From: an uncultured bacterium
GTDB taxonomy: Bacteria > Eisenbacteria > RBG-16-71-46 > CAIMUX01
NCBI GenBank assembly: GCA_946886185.1
Contig: CAMPIC010000049.1
Location: forward strand, 1-10,732
Length of the DNA stretch: 10,732 bases
Direction: 5' to 3'
The notes beneath the pieces are model-generated. The model ran no database searches and was not told the origin of the DNA. It worked only from the letters and a program-made list of their open reading frames with translations. Positions 1 to 10,732 of this stretch are shown here, piece by piece; positions within the stretch are counted from its first letter, which is position 1, and each line of letters opens with the position of its first letter. A program made the translations under genes and the position numbers.

Positions 1-3680
<3,680 letters not shown>

Positions 3681-3701
3681 TCGATTCCTCCTCGGGGTGA
3701 G

Positions 3702-6700
3702 TTACTCGAAAATCACGTCCAGGCAGAGCGCCTTGAGTTCCTTGACGAGCACGTTGAACGATTCGGGCACGCCCGGCTCCGGAGGGTTCTCGCCTTTGAC
3801 GATCGCCTCGTAGATGCGGGAACGTCCCACCACGTCGTCCGACTTCACCGTCAAGAGCTCCTGCAGGGTGTAGGCCGCTCCATAGGCTTCGAGCGCCCAC
3901 ACCTCCATCTCGCCGAAACGCTGCCCGCCGAACTGGGCCTTGCCGCCCAACGGCTGCTGCGTGACCAGCGAGTAAGGGCCGATGGAACGCGCGTGGATCT
4001 TGTCATCGACCAGGTGGGAGAGCTTGAGCATGTACAGGTATCCCACCGTGACCCGATGATCGAAGCGCACGCCGCTCTTGCCGTCGAAGAGATAGGTCTT
4101 GCCGTCCTCGGGCTCGCCCGCTTCGCGCAGGCACGCTTTGATCTCGTCGACCGTCGCGCCCGCGAAGACCGGAGTCTTGGCGTTGAACCCGAGCTTGTGC
4201 GCCGCCAGCCCCAGGTGCGTCTCGAGGATCTGGCCGATGTTCATACGCGAGGGCACGCCCAGCGGGTTGAGCACGATCTCGACGGACGTTCCATCCGGCA
4301 GGTACGGCATGTCCTCCTGCGGAACGATCTTCGAGACCACGCCCTTGTTCCCGTGCCGGCCGGCCATTTTGTCGCCGACCGAGAGCTTGCGCTTCTTCGC
4401 GATGTAGACCTTGACCAGCTTGATGACTCCCGGAGGGAGCTCGTCGCCGCGCTGGATCTTCTCGACTTCCTTCTCCTGCTTCTTCTCGAGCTCTTCGAGC
4501 GCGTGCTTGGCAGCGTCCATCTGACGCCAGAAGCGTTTGGAGACTTCCTCGTCGCGCGCGATCTTGGTCCCCGCGACGACGTCGTCGAAGTCGATTCCCG
4601 CGAGCGACTGGAACGAGCCTTTGCGCCCGGCGCGCATGATCGGCTTGGCGGTCGAAATCGAATCCCAGCGCTCCAGGACCTCGCCGTCCAGGATCCGCTT
4701 CAGCTCGTCATCGCGAGCCTCGATGATCCGGAGGCGCTCCTTGCGGAAGGTACGCTTGAGACGGTCGATCTTGAGGCGCTCCTGCTTCTTCGTCGTCTCA
4801 TCCTTCTCCTTGCGGGAGAAGACCTTGATGTCGATGACGACGCCTTCCATCCCGGGGGGCGCCTTGAGCGAGGCATCGCGCACGTCGCCGGCCTTGTCGC
4901 CGAAGATCGCGCGCAGGAGCCGCTCTTCCGGAGTCAGATCGGTCTCACCCTTGGGCGTGACCTTTCCGACCAGGATGTCGCCCGACTTGACGGGCGCGCC
5001 GATCCGGATGATTCCGTCCTCGTCGAGGTGCTTGAGCGCGTCCTCGCCGACGTTGGGAATCTCCCGAGTGATCTCCTCCACGCCGCGCTTGGTGTCGCGA
5101 ACCTGGAGCTCGAACTCCTCGATGTGGATCGAGGTGAAGCAGTCCTTCTTGATGAGCGCTTCGCTGACGATGATCGCGTCTTCGAAGTTGTAGCCGTTCC
5201 ACGGCATGAAGGCGACGAGCACGTTGGCGCCGAGCGCGAGCTCACCTTGATGGGTGCTCGGTCCGTCGGCGATGACCTGGCCCGCCTTGACCTTCTGTCC
5301 CTCGATCACGATGGGCCGCTGGCTGATGCAGGTGTCCTGGTTGGAACGCTTGAACTTGATGAGCGGATAGCGCTCGTCGCCGCCCGTCTCGCTCAGGTCG
5401 CGCACTCCCTCCTGACCCATCCGGTCGGGACGGACCACGATCTCGTTTCCGCTCACCTGGTGCACCACGCCGTTGCTCTTCGAGAAGACCACCGCCCCGG
5501 AATCGTGCGCCACCTTCTCCTCCAGTCCGGTCCCCACGTAGGGAGGATCGGTGCGGAGAAGCGGCACCGCCTGGCGCTGCATGTTCGAGCCCATGAGGGC
5601 GCGGTTGGCGTCGTCATGCTCGAGGAACGGGATGAGCGCCGCCGCCGGGCTCACGATCTGGAGCGGAGAGACGTCCATGTACTGGACCTGCTCCGGCCCC
5701 GCCAAGGGGAACTCTCCCTTATGCCGGCTCGCCACCAGCTTGTTCTCGAACGCACCCCCCTCGCTCACCGGCTCGCTGGCCTGCGCGATCACGTAATGGT
5801 CTTCCTGATCCGCCGCGAGGAAGTCGACCGAGGTGCGTACGACCGTGCTGTCCTTCACCTTCCGGTACGGAGTCTCCAGGAAACCGAGATCGTTGACCCG
5901 CGCATAGGTCGAGAGCGACGAGATGAGCCCGATGTTCGGACCTTCCGGCGTCTCGATCGGGCACATCCGCCCATAGTGCGTGTAGTGCACGTCCCGCACC
6001 TCGAAGCCGGCGCGATCGCGCGTCAAACCTCCGGGCCCGAGAGCCGAGAGGCGCCGCTTGTGCGTGAGCTCCGCGAGCGGATTGGTCTGATCCATGAACT
6101 GCGAGAGCTGGCTCGAGCCGAAGAAGCTCTGGATCACCGCCGAAATGGTGCGCGCGTTGATGAAGTCGTAGGTCGTGACCGTCTCCGGCTCCTGCAGGGA
6201 CATCCGCTCACGGATGATCCGCGCCATGCGCGCCAGACCGGTGTTGAACTGGTTGGCGAGGAGCTCGCCCACCGAGCGCACGCGCCGGTTGCCGAGATGG
6301 TCGATGTCGTCGGTCTCCGCGAAGGTCCCCTCTTCCTCACCGATACGCAGGAGGAGCAGGTACTTCATGATGGCGATGAAGTCTTCCTTGCAGAGCGTGA
6401 ACATGTCATCGGGCGGCGCCTGCAAGCCCCACTTCTTCATCCCGTCCTTGCCGAGCAGATGCGCATGATCGAGCTTCTGGTTCAGCTTGTAGCGGCCCAC
6501 CGCGGCCAGGTCGTACCGCTTGGGATTGAAGAAGAGCTTGGTCAGGATGTCGCGCGCGGTGTCGGCCCGGCTCGGCTCACCAGGCCGGATCAGGCTGTAG
6601 ATCTTGGCCTGGGCCTCTTCCTCGCTCTTGGTCGGATCCTTCTTCAAGGTGTTGCGGATGATGTCCGCTTCTTCCTGGAGCGGGATCACGTAGACGTAGA

Positions 6701-7550
6701 TCGTCTCGATCTTGGCCTTGAGCAGGTCCTTGATCTTCTCCGCGCTGATCTCCTCGTTCGCTTCCAGGAGGAATTCGCCCGTCTCCGAGTCGATCACGTC
6801 CTGCGCGGCGATCCGTCCGACCAGCGACTGCACCTTCTTGGAACGGCCGGTGCCCAGCTCCACCTCTTCCCTCTCGTAGAAGAAGTCCAGGGTGTCCTGG
6901 TCGGAGACGATGCCCATGGCCTTGAAGATCGCCGTCGCGGGAATCTTCCGCTTACGGTCGATGTGGACGTACATGACGTCCTTCACGTCGACCGTGAACT
7001 CCACCCAAGATCCGCGATAGGGGATGATCCGCGAGGTGTAGATCTTCTTCCCGTTCGGATGGATGCTGGAGTCGAAGAACACGCCGGGCGAGCGGTGGAG
7101 CTGGCTGACGATCACGCGCTCGGCACCGTTGATGATGAACGTGCCCTTGTCCGTGATCATGGGGAGCTCGCCGAGGTAGACCTCGTTGTCGGTCACCTGC
7201 TCCCGAGTCTGGCCGTCTTCCTCCTTGCGCACGCGCAGGCGCAGCTTGACCTTGAGCGGCACCGAAAAGGTGAGATCCCGCTCCTGACATTCCTCGACCG
7301 AATACTTCGGCTTTCCGATCGTGTAGGCGAGAAACTCCAGCGATTAGATCTCACTCGGTTCGGTGATCGGGAAGACCGAGTTGAAGACTTCCTGGAGCCC
7401 CTCGTTCTTCCGCTCTTCGGGAGGCGTGTCCTCCTGGAGGAAGGAGCGGAACGAGCGGAGCTGGACGTCGAGCAGGTTCGGAATCGGAATGTTCCAACGA
7501 TCCTGCAGCTTGGTGAAGGTGCGAACTTGCCGAGTCGGTGATCTTTTCAA
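3702..7550 (-). CDS. rpoB: DNA-directed RNA polymerase subunit beta, interrupted by an in-frame TAA at codon 69
   Basis: The beta subunit forms one pincer of RNA polymerase and contacts nascent RNA and rifampicin. The full frame from TTG at 7550 to TAA at 3702 has 1282 codons before the final stop. One of these, codon 69 (7344-7346), is TAA. Sequence before it ([18 protein letters not shown], then the end at PITEPSEI) and after it ([19 protein letters not shown]) both align with the beta N-terminus in the same frame. Further landmarks are the rifampicin cluster [13 protein letters not shown] at 476-488 with D487, H497 and S502 (E. coli D516, H526, S531; wild-type, sensitive-like residues), FED at 789-791, and [12 protein letters not shown] at 1059-1070. 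Regions equivalent to E. coli insertions SI1 and SI2 are present. I chose TTG because the protein homology begins there with KRSPTRQ and a GGGGG run lies six bases upstream. The upstream in-frame GTG at 7595 falls inside a hairpin and would add 15 unrelated residues. Taken literally, the downstream open part begins at a GTG (7262) with no usable ribosome site. Confidence 0.95.
7344..7346 (-). other. Premature in-frame TAA codon inside rpoB (codon 69)
   Basis: On the minus strand the codons read GAG ATC TAA TCG CTG GAG TTT. The homologous frame continues without any shift for 1213 further codons. Related beta proteins have a variable residue here, so the ancestral codon cannot be fixed; a TAT or TAC tyrosine codon differs by one base. 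The same triplet is the natural terminator of rplL, nusG and rpoB itself in this window, which argues against a reassigned TAA. The base after the stop is T, generally an efficient termination context in bacteria. Confidence 0.9.
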
Positions 7551-7569
7551 AGCAGAACCCCCGCATCGA

Positions 7570-7622
7570 AAGACGAAAAGCCGCCCCGTCCCCACCCGTT
7601 CGGGAGAGGAGAGTCAGGGCGG
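7570..7622 (-). terminator. Attenuator-like hairpin between rplL and rpoB
   Basis: Read on the minus strand, CCGCCC (7622-7617) pairs with GGGCGG (7586-7581). An inner stem CCCG-AA-CGGG (7604-7595) sits inside, with further C/G-rich pairing possible between the two. The hairpin is followed directly by CTTTTCGTCTTT (about 7580-7569), a moderately U-rich tail. It lies in the 96-nt rplL-rpoB spacer, about 30 bases upstream of the rpoB start. In E. coli the same spacer holds a partial terminator (and an RNase III site) that lowers rpoBC expression relative to the ribosomal protein genes. A similar role here is inferred from position and shape. The tail is interrupted by C and G, so any termination is likely partial. 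Confidence 0.6.
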
Positions 7623-7646
7623 TCCATCGTGGGCCGGGAACGCTGG

Positions 7647-8027
7647 TTACTTGATCTGTACTTTGGCACCCGCCTCCTCGAGCTTTGCCCTGACGGAGTC
7701 GGCATCATCCTTGGTCGTGCCTTCCTTGATCGGCTTGGGCGCGTTGTCCACCAGATCCTTGGCCTCCTTGAGACCGAGGCCGGTGACTTCACGCACGACC
7801 TTGATGACCTGCAGTTTCTGCGCGCCGACCTCGGCGAGGATCACGTCGAAGTTGACCTGCTCCTCGACCTCGGCGGCCGGACCGGCTCCCGGCATGGCCA
7901 TGGCCATCATCGGAGCCGCCGCGGTCACGCCGAACTCTTCCTCGATGCTCTTGACGAGCGAGGAGATCTCGAGCATCGACGCGCCTTTCACCCATTCCAG
8001 GATGTCTTCTTTGTTGAGCGTTGCCAT
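7647..8027 (-). CDS. rplL: 50S ribosomal protein L7/L12
   Basis: L7/L12 is the multicopy stalk protein that recruits and stimulates translational GTPases. The 126-residue product has the N-terminal dimerisation and L10-binding helices (from [13 protein letters not shown] to about residue 35). Next comes a flexible Ala/Met/Pro/Gly hinge (about 36-58), then the globular C-terminal domain that contacts EF-Tu and EF-G. That domain contains the typical segment [20 protein letters not shown] and ends AKVQIK, as usual for the family. Length is normal. The start is the ATG at 8027, because the homology begins at MATL and the five codons upstream are themselves the Shine-Dalgarno GGAGGAAGGG. This is one of the strongest ribosome sites in the window and fits the need for several L12 copies per L10. 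The stop is TAA. The hinge is unusually rich in methionine. Confidence 0.97.
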   Translation of the reverse strand: MATLNKEDILEWVKGASMLEISSLVKSIEEEFGVTAAAPMMAMAMPGAGPAAEVEEQVNFDVILAEVGAQKLQVIKVVREVTGLGLKEAKDLVDNAPKPIKEGTTKDDADSVRAKLEEAGAKVQIK

Positions 8028-8048
8028 TGTCCCTTCCTCCACACTTAA

Positions 8049-8062
8049 GGCGCTCAGGCGCC
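8049..8062 (-). repeat. Small hairpin enclosing the rplJ stop codon
   Basis: On the minus strand GGCGC, a four-base loop CTGA, and GCGCC form a perfect 5-bp stem. The loop contains the TGA stop of rplJ. It lies about 10 bases upstream of the strong rplL ribosome site. It is short and could be chance in GC-rich DNA; a role in rplJ-rplL translational coupling would be speculation. Confidence 0.35.
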
Positions 8063-8578
8063 CTTCTTCTTGGACACTTCGTCCAGGACCCGGGCCAGAT
8101 TGCGCGCGTTGGCGCTCAGAACGCTGACCAGGTTGGTCAGCGGACCGTTCAAGGCTCTCGCCAGCATCGCGATCAGCTCAGTGCGGGTCGGAAGCTTGGA
8201 GAGGTCTCTCACACTTTCTTCGGAGTAGATCGTGCCTTCGAGGCAGGCGACCTTCACCTTGGGCAGCTTGTTCGCCTTGATGAACTGATCGAGAACGCGC
8301 GCCGGCGCAATCGCGTCGGTCGTCGAGGTCATGAGGGCAGTCGGGCCTTCCAAGAATGGCTTGAGCCCTTCGAACTGCGTGCCCCGCGCCGCTCGTTCCA
8401 AAAGAGTGTTCTTCACGACTTCGACGGTGACGTCCTTCTCCCGGCAGGCGCGCCGGAATCGGGTCACCACTTCGACGTTCATTCCGCTGAGATCGGCGAG
8501 ATAGACTCCCTCGGCCTTCGCGAAGACCGCCGAGATCTCTTCGATCTTCAGTTCCTTTTCCGTTCTCATCATTGGCAT
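8054..8578 (-). CDS. rplJ: 50S ribosomal protein L10
   Basis: L10 anchors L7/L12 dimers to 23S rRNA and to L11 at the base of the stalk. The 174-residue product has the usual order: an N-terminal rRNA-binding domain with the segment [14 protein letters not shown], then [13 protein letters not shown], and a C-terminal helical tail (from about [18 protein letters not shown]) that binds L12 dimers. Length is normal for the family. The reading frame opens ATG-CCA-ATG-ATG. I chose the first ATG (8578) because GGAG lies seven bases upstream. The stop is TGA, and rplL follows after 26 bases. In many bacteria this pair is autoregulated by L10 binding its mRNA leader; no room for a full leader is visible here. 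Confidence 0.97.
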   Translation of the reverse strand: MPMMRTEKELKIEEISAVFAKAEGVYLADLSGMNVEVVTRFRRACREKDVTVEVVKNTLLERAARGTQFEGLKPFLEGPTALMTSTTDAIAPARVLDQFIKANKLPKVKVACLEGTIYSEESVRDLSKLPTRTELIAMLARALNGPLTNLVSVLSANARNLARVLDEVSKKKGA

Positions 8579-8590
8579 GGTTCAGCTCCG

Positions 8591-8605
8591 GCTGGCGAGG
8601 CCAGC
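8591..8605 (-). promoter_or_regulatory. Hairpin directly upstream of the rplJ ribosome binding site
   Basis: The minus strand reads GCTGGC-CTC-GCCAGC, a perfect 6-bp stem with a three-base loop. It ends one base before the GGAG of rplJ. It occupies nearly half of the 34-nt rplA-rplJ spacer. It could modulate access to the ribosome site. It does not resemble the long branched L10 leader known from E. coli and Bacillus. Confidence 0.4.
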
Positions 8606-8612
8606 TCACGTC

Positions 8613-9314
8613 TCAGGCCTTCAGCGTGATCGCCTCAGCCGGATCCACCTTGATTCCCGCTCCCATGGTCGAACTGACCGTGAGGTTGCGCACGTACGAG
8701 CCCTTCGCGGAGGCGGGCTTGAGCCGCACCACCTCGGCGATGAGCGCGCGCGCGTTCTCGACCAGGTTGGGGAGCTCGAAGCTCGCCTTTCCGATGGGGG
8801 CCTGCAGATTGCCCGCCTTGTCGACCCGGAACTCGATCTTTCCCGCCTTGGACTGCCTTACCGCGGTGGCGACGTCGAACGTGACGGTCCCAACCTTGGC
8901 GTTGGGCATGAGTCCGCGCGGACCGAGCACCTTACCGAGCTTGCTCACCTCTCCCATCATGTCGGGAGTGGTGATGACCTGATCGAAGTCGGTCCATCCT
9001 TCGCGGATGCGCTCGATGAGATCTTCCGCGCCCACGAAGTCGGCGCCGGCGCCTTCCGCTTCCTTCGCCTTCTCCCCCTTGGTCAGGACGAGCACCTTGA
9101 TGCTCTTGCCGGTGCCGTTGGGGAGCACGACCGTTCCTCGCACCATCTGGTCGGCGTACTTCGGATCGACGCCGAGACGCATCGCCATTTCCACGGTCTC
9201 GTCGAACTTCGCGGAGGCGTGCCCTTTCACGAAGCCGAGGGCGCCCTCCAGGCTGGTGTCCTTGAAGGCGGCGCGCTCCTCGAGGACCTTCTTCATCCGC
9301 TTGCCTGCTGCCAC
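8613..9314 (-). CDS. rplA: 50S ribosomal protein L1
   Basis: L1 binds the mobile 23S rRNA stalk at the E site and helps release deacylated tRNA; in many bacteria it also represses its own rplK-rplA mRNA. The 233-residue product is of normal length. It begins V(M)[12 protein letters not shown] and contains [21 protein letters not shown]. The segment [20 protein letters not shown] starts domain II, and the family signature [16 protein letters not shown] follows. The end matches the family ([14 protein letters not shown]). The start is GTG at 9314. A purine-rich AGGGAGG lies nine bases upstream, and the frame upstream of the GTG runs out-of-register through rplK without homology. The start is 14 bases after the rplK TAG. 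The stop is TGA. Confidence 0.97.
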   Translation of the reverse strand: MAAGKRMKKVLEERAAFKDTSLEGALGFVKGHASAKFDETVEMAMRLGVDPKYADQMVRGTVVLPNGTGKSIKVLVLTKGEKAKEAEGAGADFVGAEDLIERIREGWTDFDQVITTPDMMGEVSKLGKVLGPRGLMPNAKVGTVTFDVATAVRQSKAGKIEFRVDKAGNLQAPIGKASFELPNLVENARALIAEVVRLKPASAKGSYVRNLTVSSTMGAGIKVDPAEAITLKA

Positions 9315-9328
9315 GATACTCCCCCTCC

Positions 9329-9751
9329 CTAGCCGACCGTGATGCCCATGCTGCGGGCGGTGCCTTCGACCATGCGCATGGCGGCTTCCACGTCGTTCGC
9401 GTTGAGATCGCGCATCTTGAGCTCGGCGATCTCGCGGACCTGGGCGGAAGTCACGTTGGCAACCTTGGTCCGGTTGGGGATTCCCGATCCCTTGGGAACT
9501 CCGGCGGCTCTGCACAGCAGGACCGCGGCGGGCGGAGTCTTGAGCTCGAAGCTGAAGGTCCGGTCGGGATGGATGCTGATCACCACCGGGATGATCAGGC
9601 CCATCTGAGACTGGGTCGCCGCGTTGAACTGTTTGCAGAAGTCGACGATGTTGACCTGATGCTGTCCCAACGCCGGTCCCACGGGCGGCGAGGGGTTCGC
9701 CTGGCCAGCAGGAATCTGCAGCTTGACCTTCGCCGTTACCGGCTTCGCCAT
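9329..9751 (-). CDS. rplK: 50S ribosomal protein L11
   Basis: L11 binds the GTPase-associated region of 23S rRNA with L10 and is needed for the RelA-dependent stringent response. The 140-residue product shows the N-terminal domain ([22 protein letters not shown], with the proline-rich loop that binds thiostrepton-type antibiotics). The C-terminal rRNA-binding domain carries [19 protein letters not shown] and [15 protein letters not shown]. Length and end ([16 protein letters not shown]) are typical. The start is ATG at 9751, where the homology begins ([11 protein letters not shown]), with GGAGG five bases upstream. The in-frame upstream codons have no homology. The stop is TAG, the only TAG among the genes whose ends are visible. 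It is followed closely by rplA, and the two are probably translationally linked. Confidence 0.97.
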   Translation of the reverse strand: MAKPVTAKVKLQIPAGQANPSPPVGPALGQHQVNIVDFCKQFNAATQSQMGLIIPVVISIHPDRTFSFELKTPPAAVLLCRAAGVPKGSGIPNRTKVANVTSAQVREIAELKMRDLNANDVEAAMRMVEGTARSMGITVG

Positions 9752-9765
9752 TTTGTCCTCCGTTC

Positions 9766-9784
9766 GGCGCGCGGGCGGCGCGCC
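9766..9784 (-). promoter_or_regulatory. GC hairpin just upstream of the rplK ribosome binding site
   Basis: GGCGCGC (9766-9772), a five-base loop, and GCGCGCC (9778-9784) form a perfect 7-bp inverted repeat. It ends a few bases before the GGAGG of rplK. The rplK leader is where L1 autoregulation acts in E. coli, so a translational control element is a reasonable guess. I could not match the known L1-binding motif. Confidence 0.45.
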
Positions 9785-9800
9785 TCCCATCTTTCGTCAA

Positions 9801-9820
9801 CCGTTTCCCGGAAGAACCGG
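9801..9820 (-). repeat. Imperfect inverted repeat in the nusG-rplK spacer
   Basis: On the minus strand CCG and CGG pair at the ends, and GTTC pairs against GAAA with one G-A mismatch, leaving a small loop. The tail is TTGACG, not U-rich, so this is not an intrinsic terminator. It is weaker than the two neighbouring hairpins. Confidence 0.25.
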
Positions 9821-9849
9821 TCGCGCGATGGTAACCAGGCCCGGGGTTC

Positions 9850-9874
9850 GTCCGATCCCATTCGGAAACCGGAC
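9850..9874 (-). promoter_or_regulatory. Ten-pair hairpin after nusG in the rplK leader
   Basis: The minus strand reads GTCCGGTTTC, loop CGAAT, then GGGATCGGAC. With G-U pairs allowed, all ten positions pair continuously. It starts 14 bases after the nusG stop. The following bases are GAACCCCGGG without a U tract, so it is not a Rho-independent terminator. It could protect or process the nusG 3' end, or be part of an rplK-rplA leader. Confidence 0.5.
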
Positions 9875-9888
9875 GGCGGTACGGGCGC

Positions 9889-10557
9889 TTACACCGCCTG
9901 AATCTGCAGGAAGTCCAGCTCGACGGGAGTCGCCCGACCGAAGATGGACACCATGACCTTGACCTTGCCGCGCTCGAGGTTGATCTCCTCGACCTGGCCG
10001 GTGAAATCGCTGAACGGCCCGTCGATCACCTTGACGCTCTCGCCGATCTTGAACGGCACCTCCGTGGTGACCGGGCCGCGCTCGACCGGCTTCTTGCCGC
10101 GGATCCGATCGATCTCCGCTTCCGTGAGCGGCGAGGGATCCTTCTCTCCGCCGACGAAGTGCGTGACACCGGGAATGCTGGTGACGATTCCCTTCGCTTC
10201 CTCGTTGAGCGCCATCTCGACCAGCACGTACGACGGGAACGTCTTGCGGCGCGTGATGGTCTTCTTGCGGTCCTTGACGACCGCGAAGTCTTCCGTGGCC
10301 ACCAGGATCTCGCCGAAGCGGTCCTGCATCCCGGCGTACTGGATCGCCTTCTCCAGATTCGCCTTCACCTTGTTCTCGTGACCCGAGTAGGTGTGGATCA
10401 CGTACCACTTCTTCTTCAGCTTCGGCGCGCTCTCGGAGCCGGACTCGGCGTGATCCGACGGTCCGGGCTCGTTCGATTCCGCGTTGCCCGGCAGGTCCAT
10501 GTCGGAATGCTCCATCGTCCCGCTCTCCGATTGGCTCCGTGTTTGCGTCGTTCCCAT
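9889..10557 (-). CDS. nusG: Transcription termination/antitermination factor NusG
   Basis: NusG binds the RNA polymerase clamp and links it to Rho or to ribosomal protein S10. The NGN domain starts at about residue 52 with [18 protein letters not shown] and includes [10 protein letters not shown] and GVTHFVGG. The C-terminal KOW domain has [14 protein letters not shown] and ends [11 protein letters not shown], a typical end. Before the NGN domain lies a Ser/Glu/Asp-rich low-complexity tail of about 50 residues, longer than in E. coli, where the NGN domain begins near the N-terminus. The start is uncertain. ATG at 10557 gives 222 residues; GTG at 10569 has AGGA eight bases upstream (226 residues); ATG at 10515 has GGAG nine bases upstream (208 residues). 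All three keep part of the tail. The gene starts 26 bases after the secE stop. Confidence 0.96.
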   Translation of the reverse strand: MGTTQTRSQSESGTMEHSDMDLPGNAESNEPGPSDHAESGSESAPKLKKKWYVIHTYSGHENKVKANLEKAIQYAGMQDRFGEILVATEDFAVVKDRKKTITRRKTFPSYVLVEMALNEEAKGIVTSIPGVTHFVGGEKDPSPLTEAEIDRIRGKKPVERGPVTTEVPFKIGESVKVIDGPFSDFTGQVEEINLERGKVKVMVSIFGRATPVELDFLQIQAV

Positions 10558-10583
10558 GCGCTCACTCACTTCCTGGATCCTGC

Positions 10584-10732
10584 TCAGAGGATGGCCTGCG
10601 CCCCTTGGTTCAAGATCCAGTCGACCACGAAGATGAAGGCCGCCATGATCCACACGGCCAGGATGACCACGATGGTGGACTGCCGCACTTCATCGCGCGA
10701 AGGCCAGCTCACTTTGTAGGCCTCGGCCCGGA
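10584..10732 (-). CDS. secE: Preprotein translocase subunit SecE (5' end cut by window edge)
   Basis: SecE is the small clamp subunit of the SecYEG protein-conducting channel in the inner membrane. Only 48 C-terminal residues are visible. They contain the amphipathic-helix motif KVSWPSRDEVRQS, then one hydrophobic segment (TIVVILAVWIMAAFIFVVDW) and the short tail ILNQGAQAIL, ending in TGA. The visible part matches the single-span form of about 60 residues, so roughly 12-20 residues may be missing, but a longer three-span form cannot be excluded. The reading frame was too short and open-ended to stand out, and was recognised from the motif and from its place directly upstream of nusG. Confidence 0.93.
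   Translation of the reverse strand, partial: RAEAYKVSWPSRDEVRQSTIVVILAVWIMAAFIFVVDWILNQGAQAIL

Noticed and set aside
7263..7343. A frameshift as the cause of the rpoB break
   Set aside because: The frames on the two sides are identical and the 27 codons between the TAA and the GTG at 7262 are good RpoB sequence. It is a point stop, not an indel.
7344..7346. A genetic code with TAA reassigned to an amino acid
   Set aside because: rplL, nusG and rpoB all end at the expected family C-terminus with TAA, so TAA acts as a stop here.
3993..7541. A plus-strand open frame of 1182 codons antisense to rpoB
   Set aside because: Same codon-aligned shadow effect. It ends at 7539-7541, exactly opposite the rare TCA codon near the rpoB start. 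rpoB itself has full family homology.
9795..9800. TTGACG on the minus strand as a possible -35 box for an rplK promoter
   Set aside because: No TATAAT-like sequence lies 16-18 bases downstream; that region is a GC-only hairpin.
8613..9800. A longer L1 protein starting far upstream, overlapping rplK
   Set aside because: The upstream 162 codons are an out-of-frame reading of rplK with no L1 homology. The GTG at 9314 has a good ribosome site and gives the normal L1 length.

Overview
This window holds the transcription/translation core cluster secE-nusG-rplK-rplA-rplJ-rplL-rpoB-rpoC, entirely on the minus strand, so reading order runs from the right edge to the left edge. The DNA is GC-rich, and the Leu codons TTA and CTA and the Ser codon TCA are almost absent from the big genes. 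RpoB and RpoC carry the large lineage-specific insertions seen in E. coli-type and other Gram-negative-type polymerases, including an insertion inside the RpoC trigger loop. The sequence therefore looks like a chromosomal segment from a high-GC, Gram-negative-type bacterium, possibly an uncultured member of the FCB/Gemmatimonadota neighbourhood. That placement is an impression from protein wording and was not tested.

Layout, in transcription order: secE (C-terminal part only, cut by the right edge), nusG, a 137-nt spacer with three inverted repeats, rplK, rplA, a 34-nt spacer with a small hairpin, rplJ, rplL, a 96-nt spacer with a strong GC hairpin and U-rich tail, rpoB, and rpoC (cut by the left edge, about 1226 residues visible). 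Most genes have clear Shine-Dalgarno sequences and short spacers. No gap reaches 300 bases and no sigma-70-like promoter is convincing inside the window, so the genes probably form one long transcript, or two if the nusG-rplK spacer hides a promoter. In function, SecE belongs to the SecYEG translocon and NusG couples RNA polymerase to the ribosome or to Rho. L11 and L1 build the GTPase-centre base and the L1 stalk, L10 and L7/L12 form the ribosomal stalk, and beta and beta' form the RNA polymerase active centre.

The one real anomaly is in rpoB. The reading frame has an in-frame TAA at positions 7344-7346 (codon 69), and homologous RpoB sequence continues in the same frame on both sides with no indel. 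Because rpoB is essential and TAA is a normal stop elsewhere in this window, a one-base sequencing or assembly error is the most economical explanation; readthrough or a genuine split gene would be surprising.

I found no undescribed system, mobile element, CRISPR array, tRNA or rRNA. Two plus-strand open frames of about 1200 codons lie antisense to rpoB and rpoC; they are codon-usage shadows.
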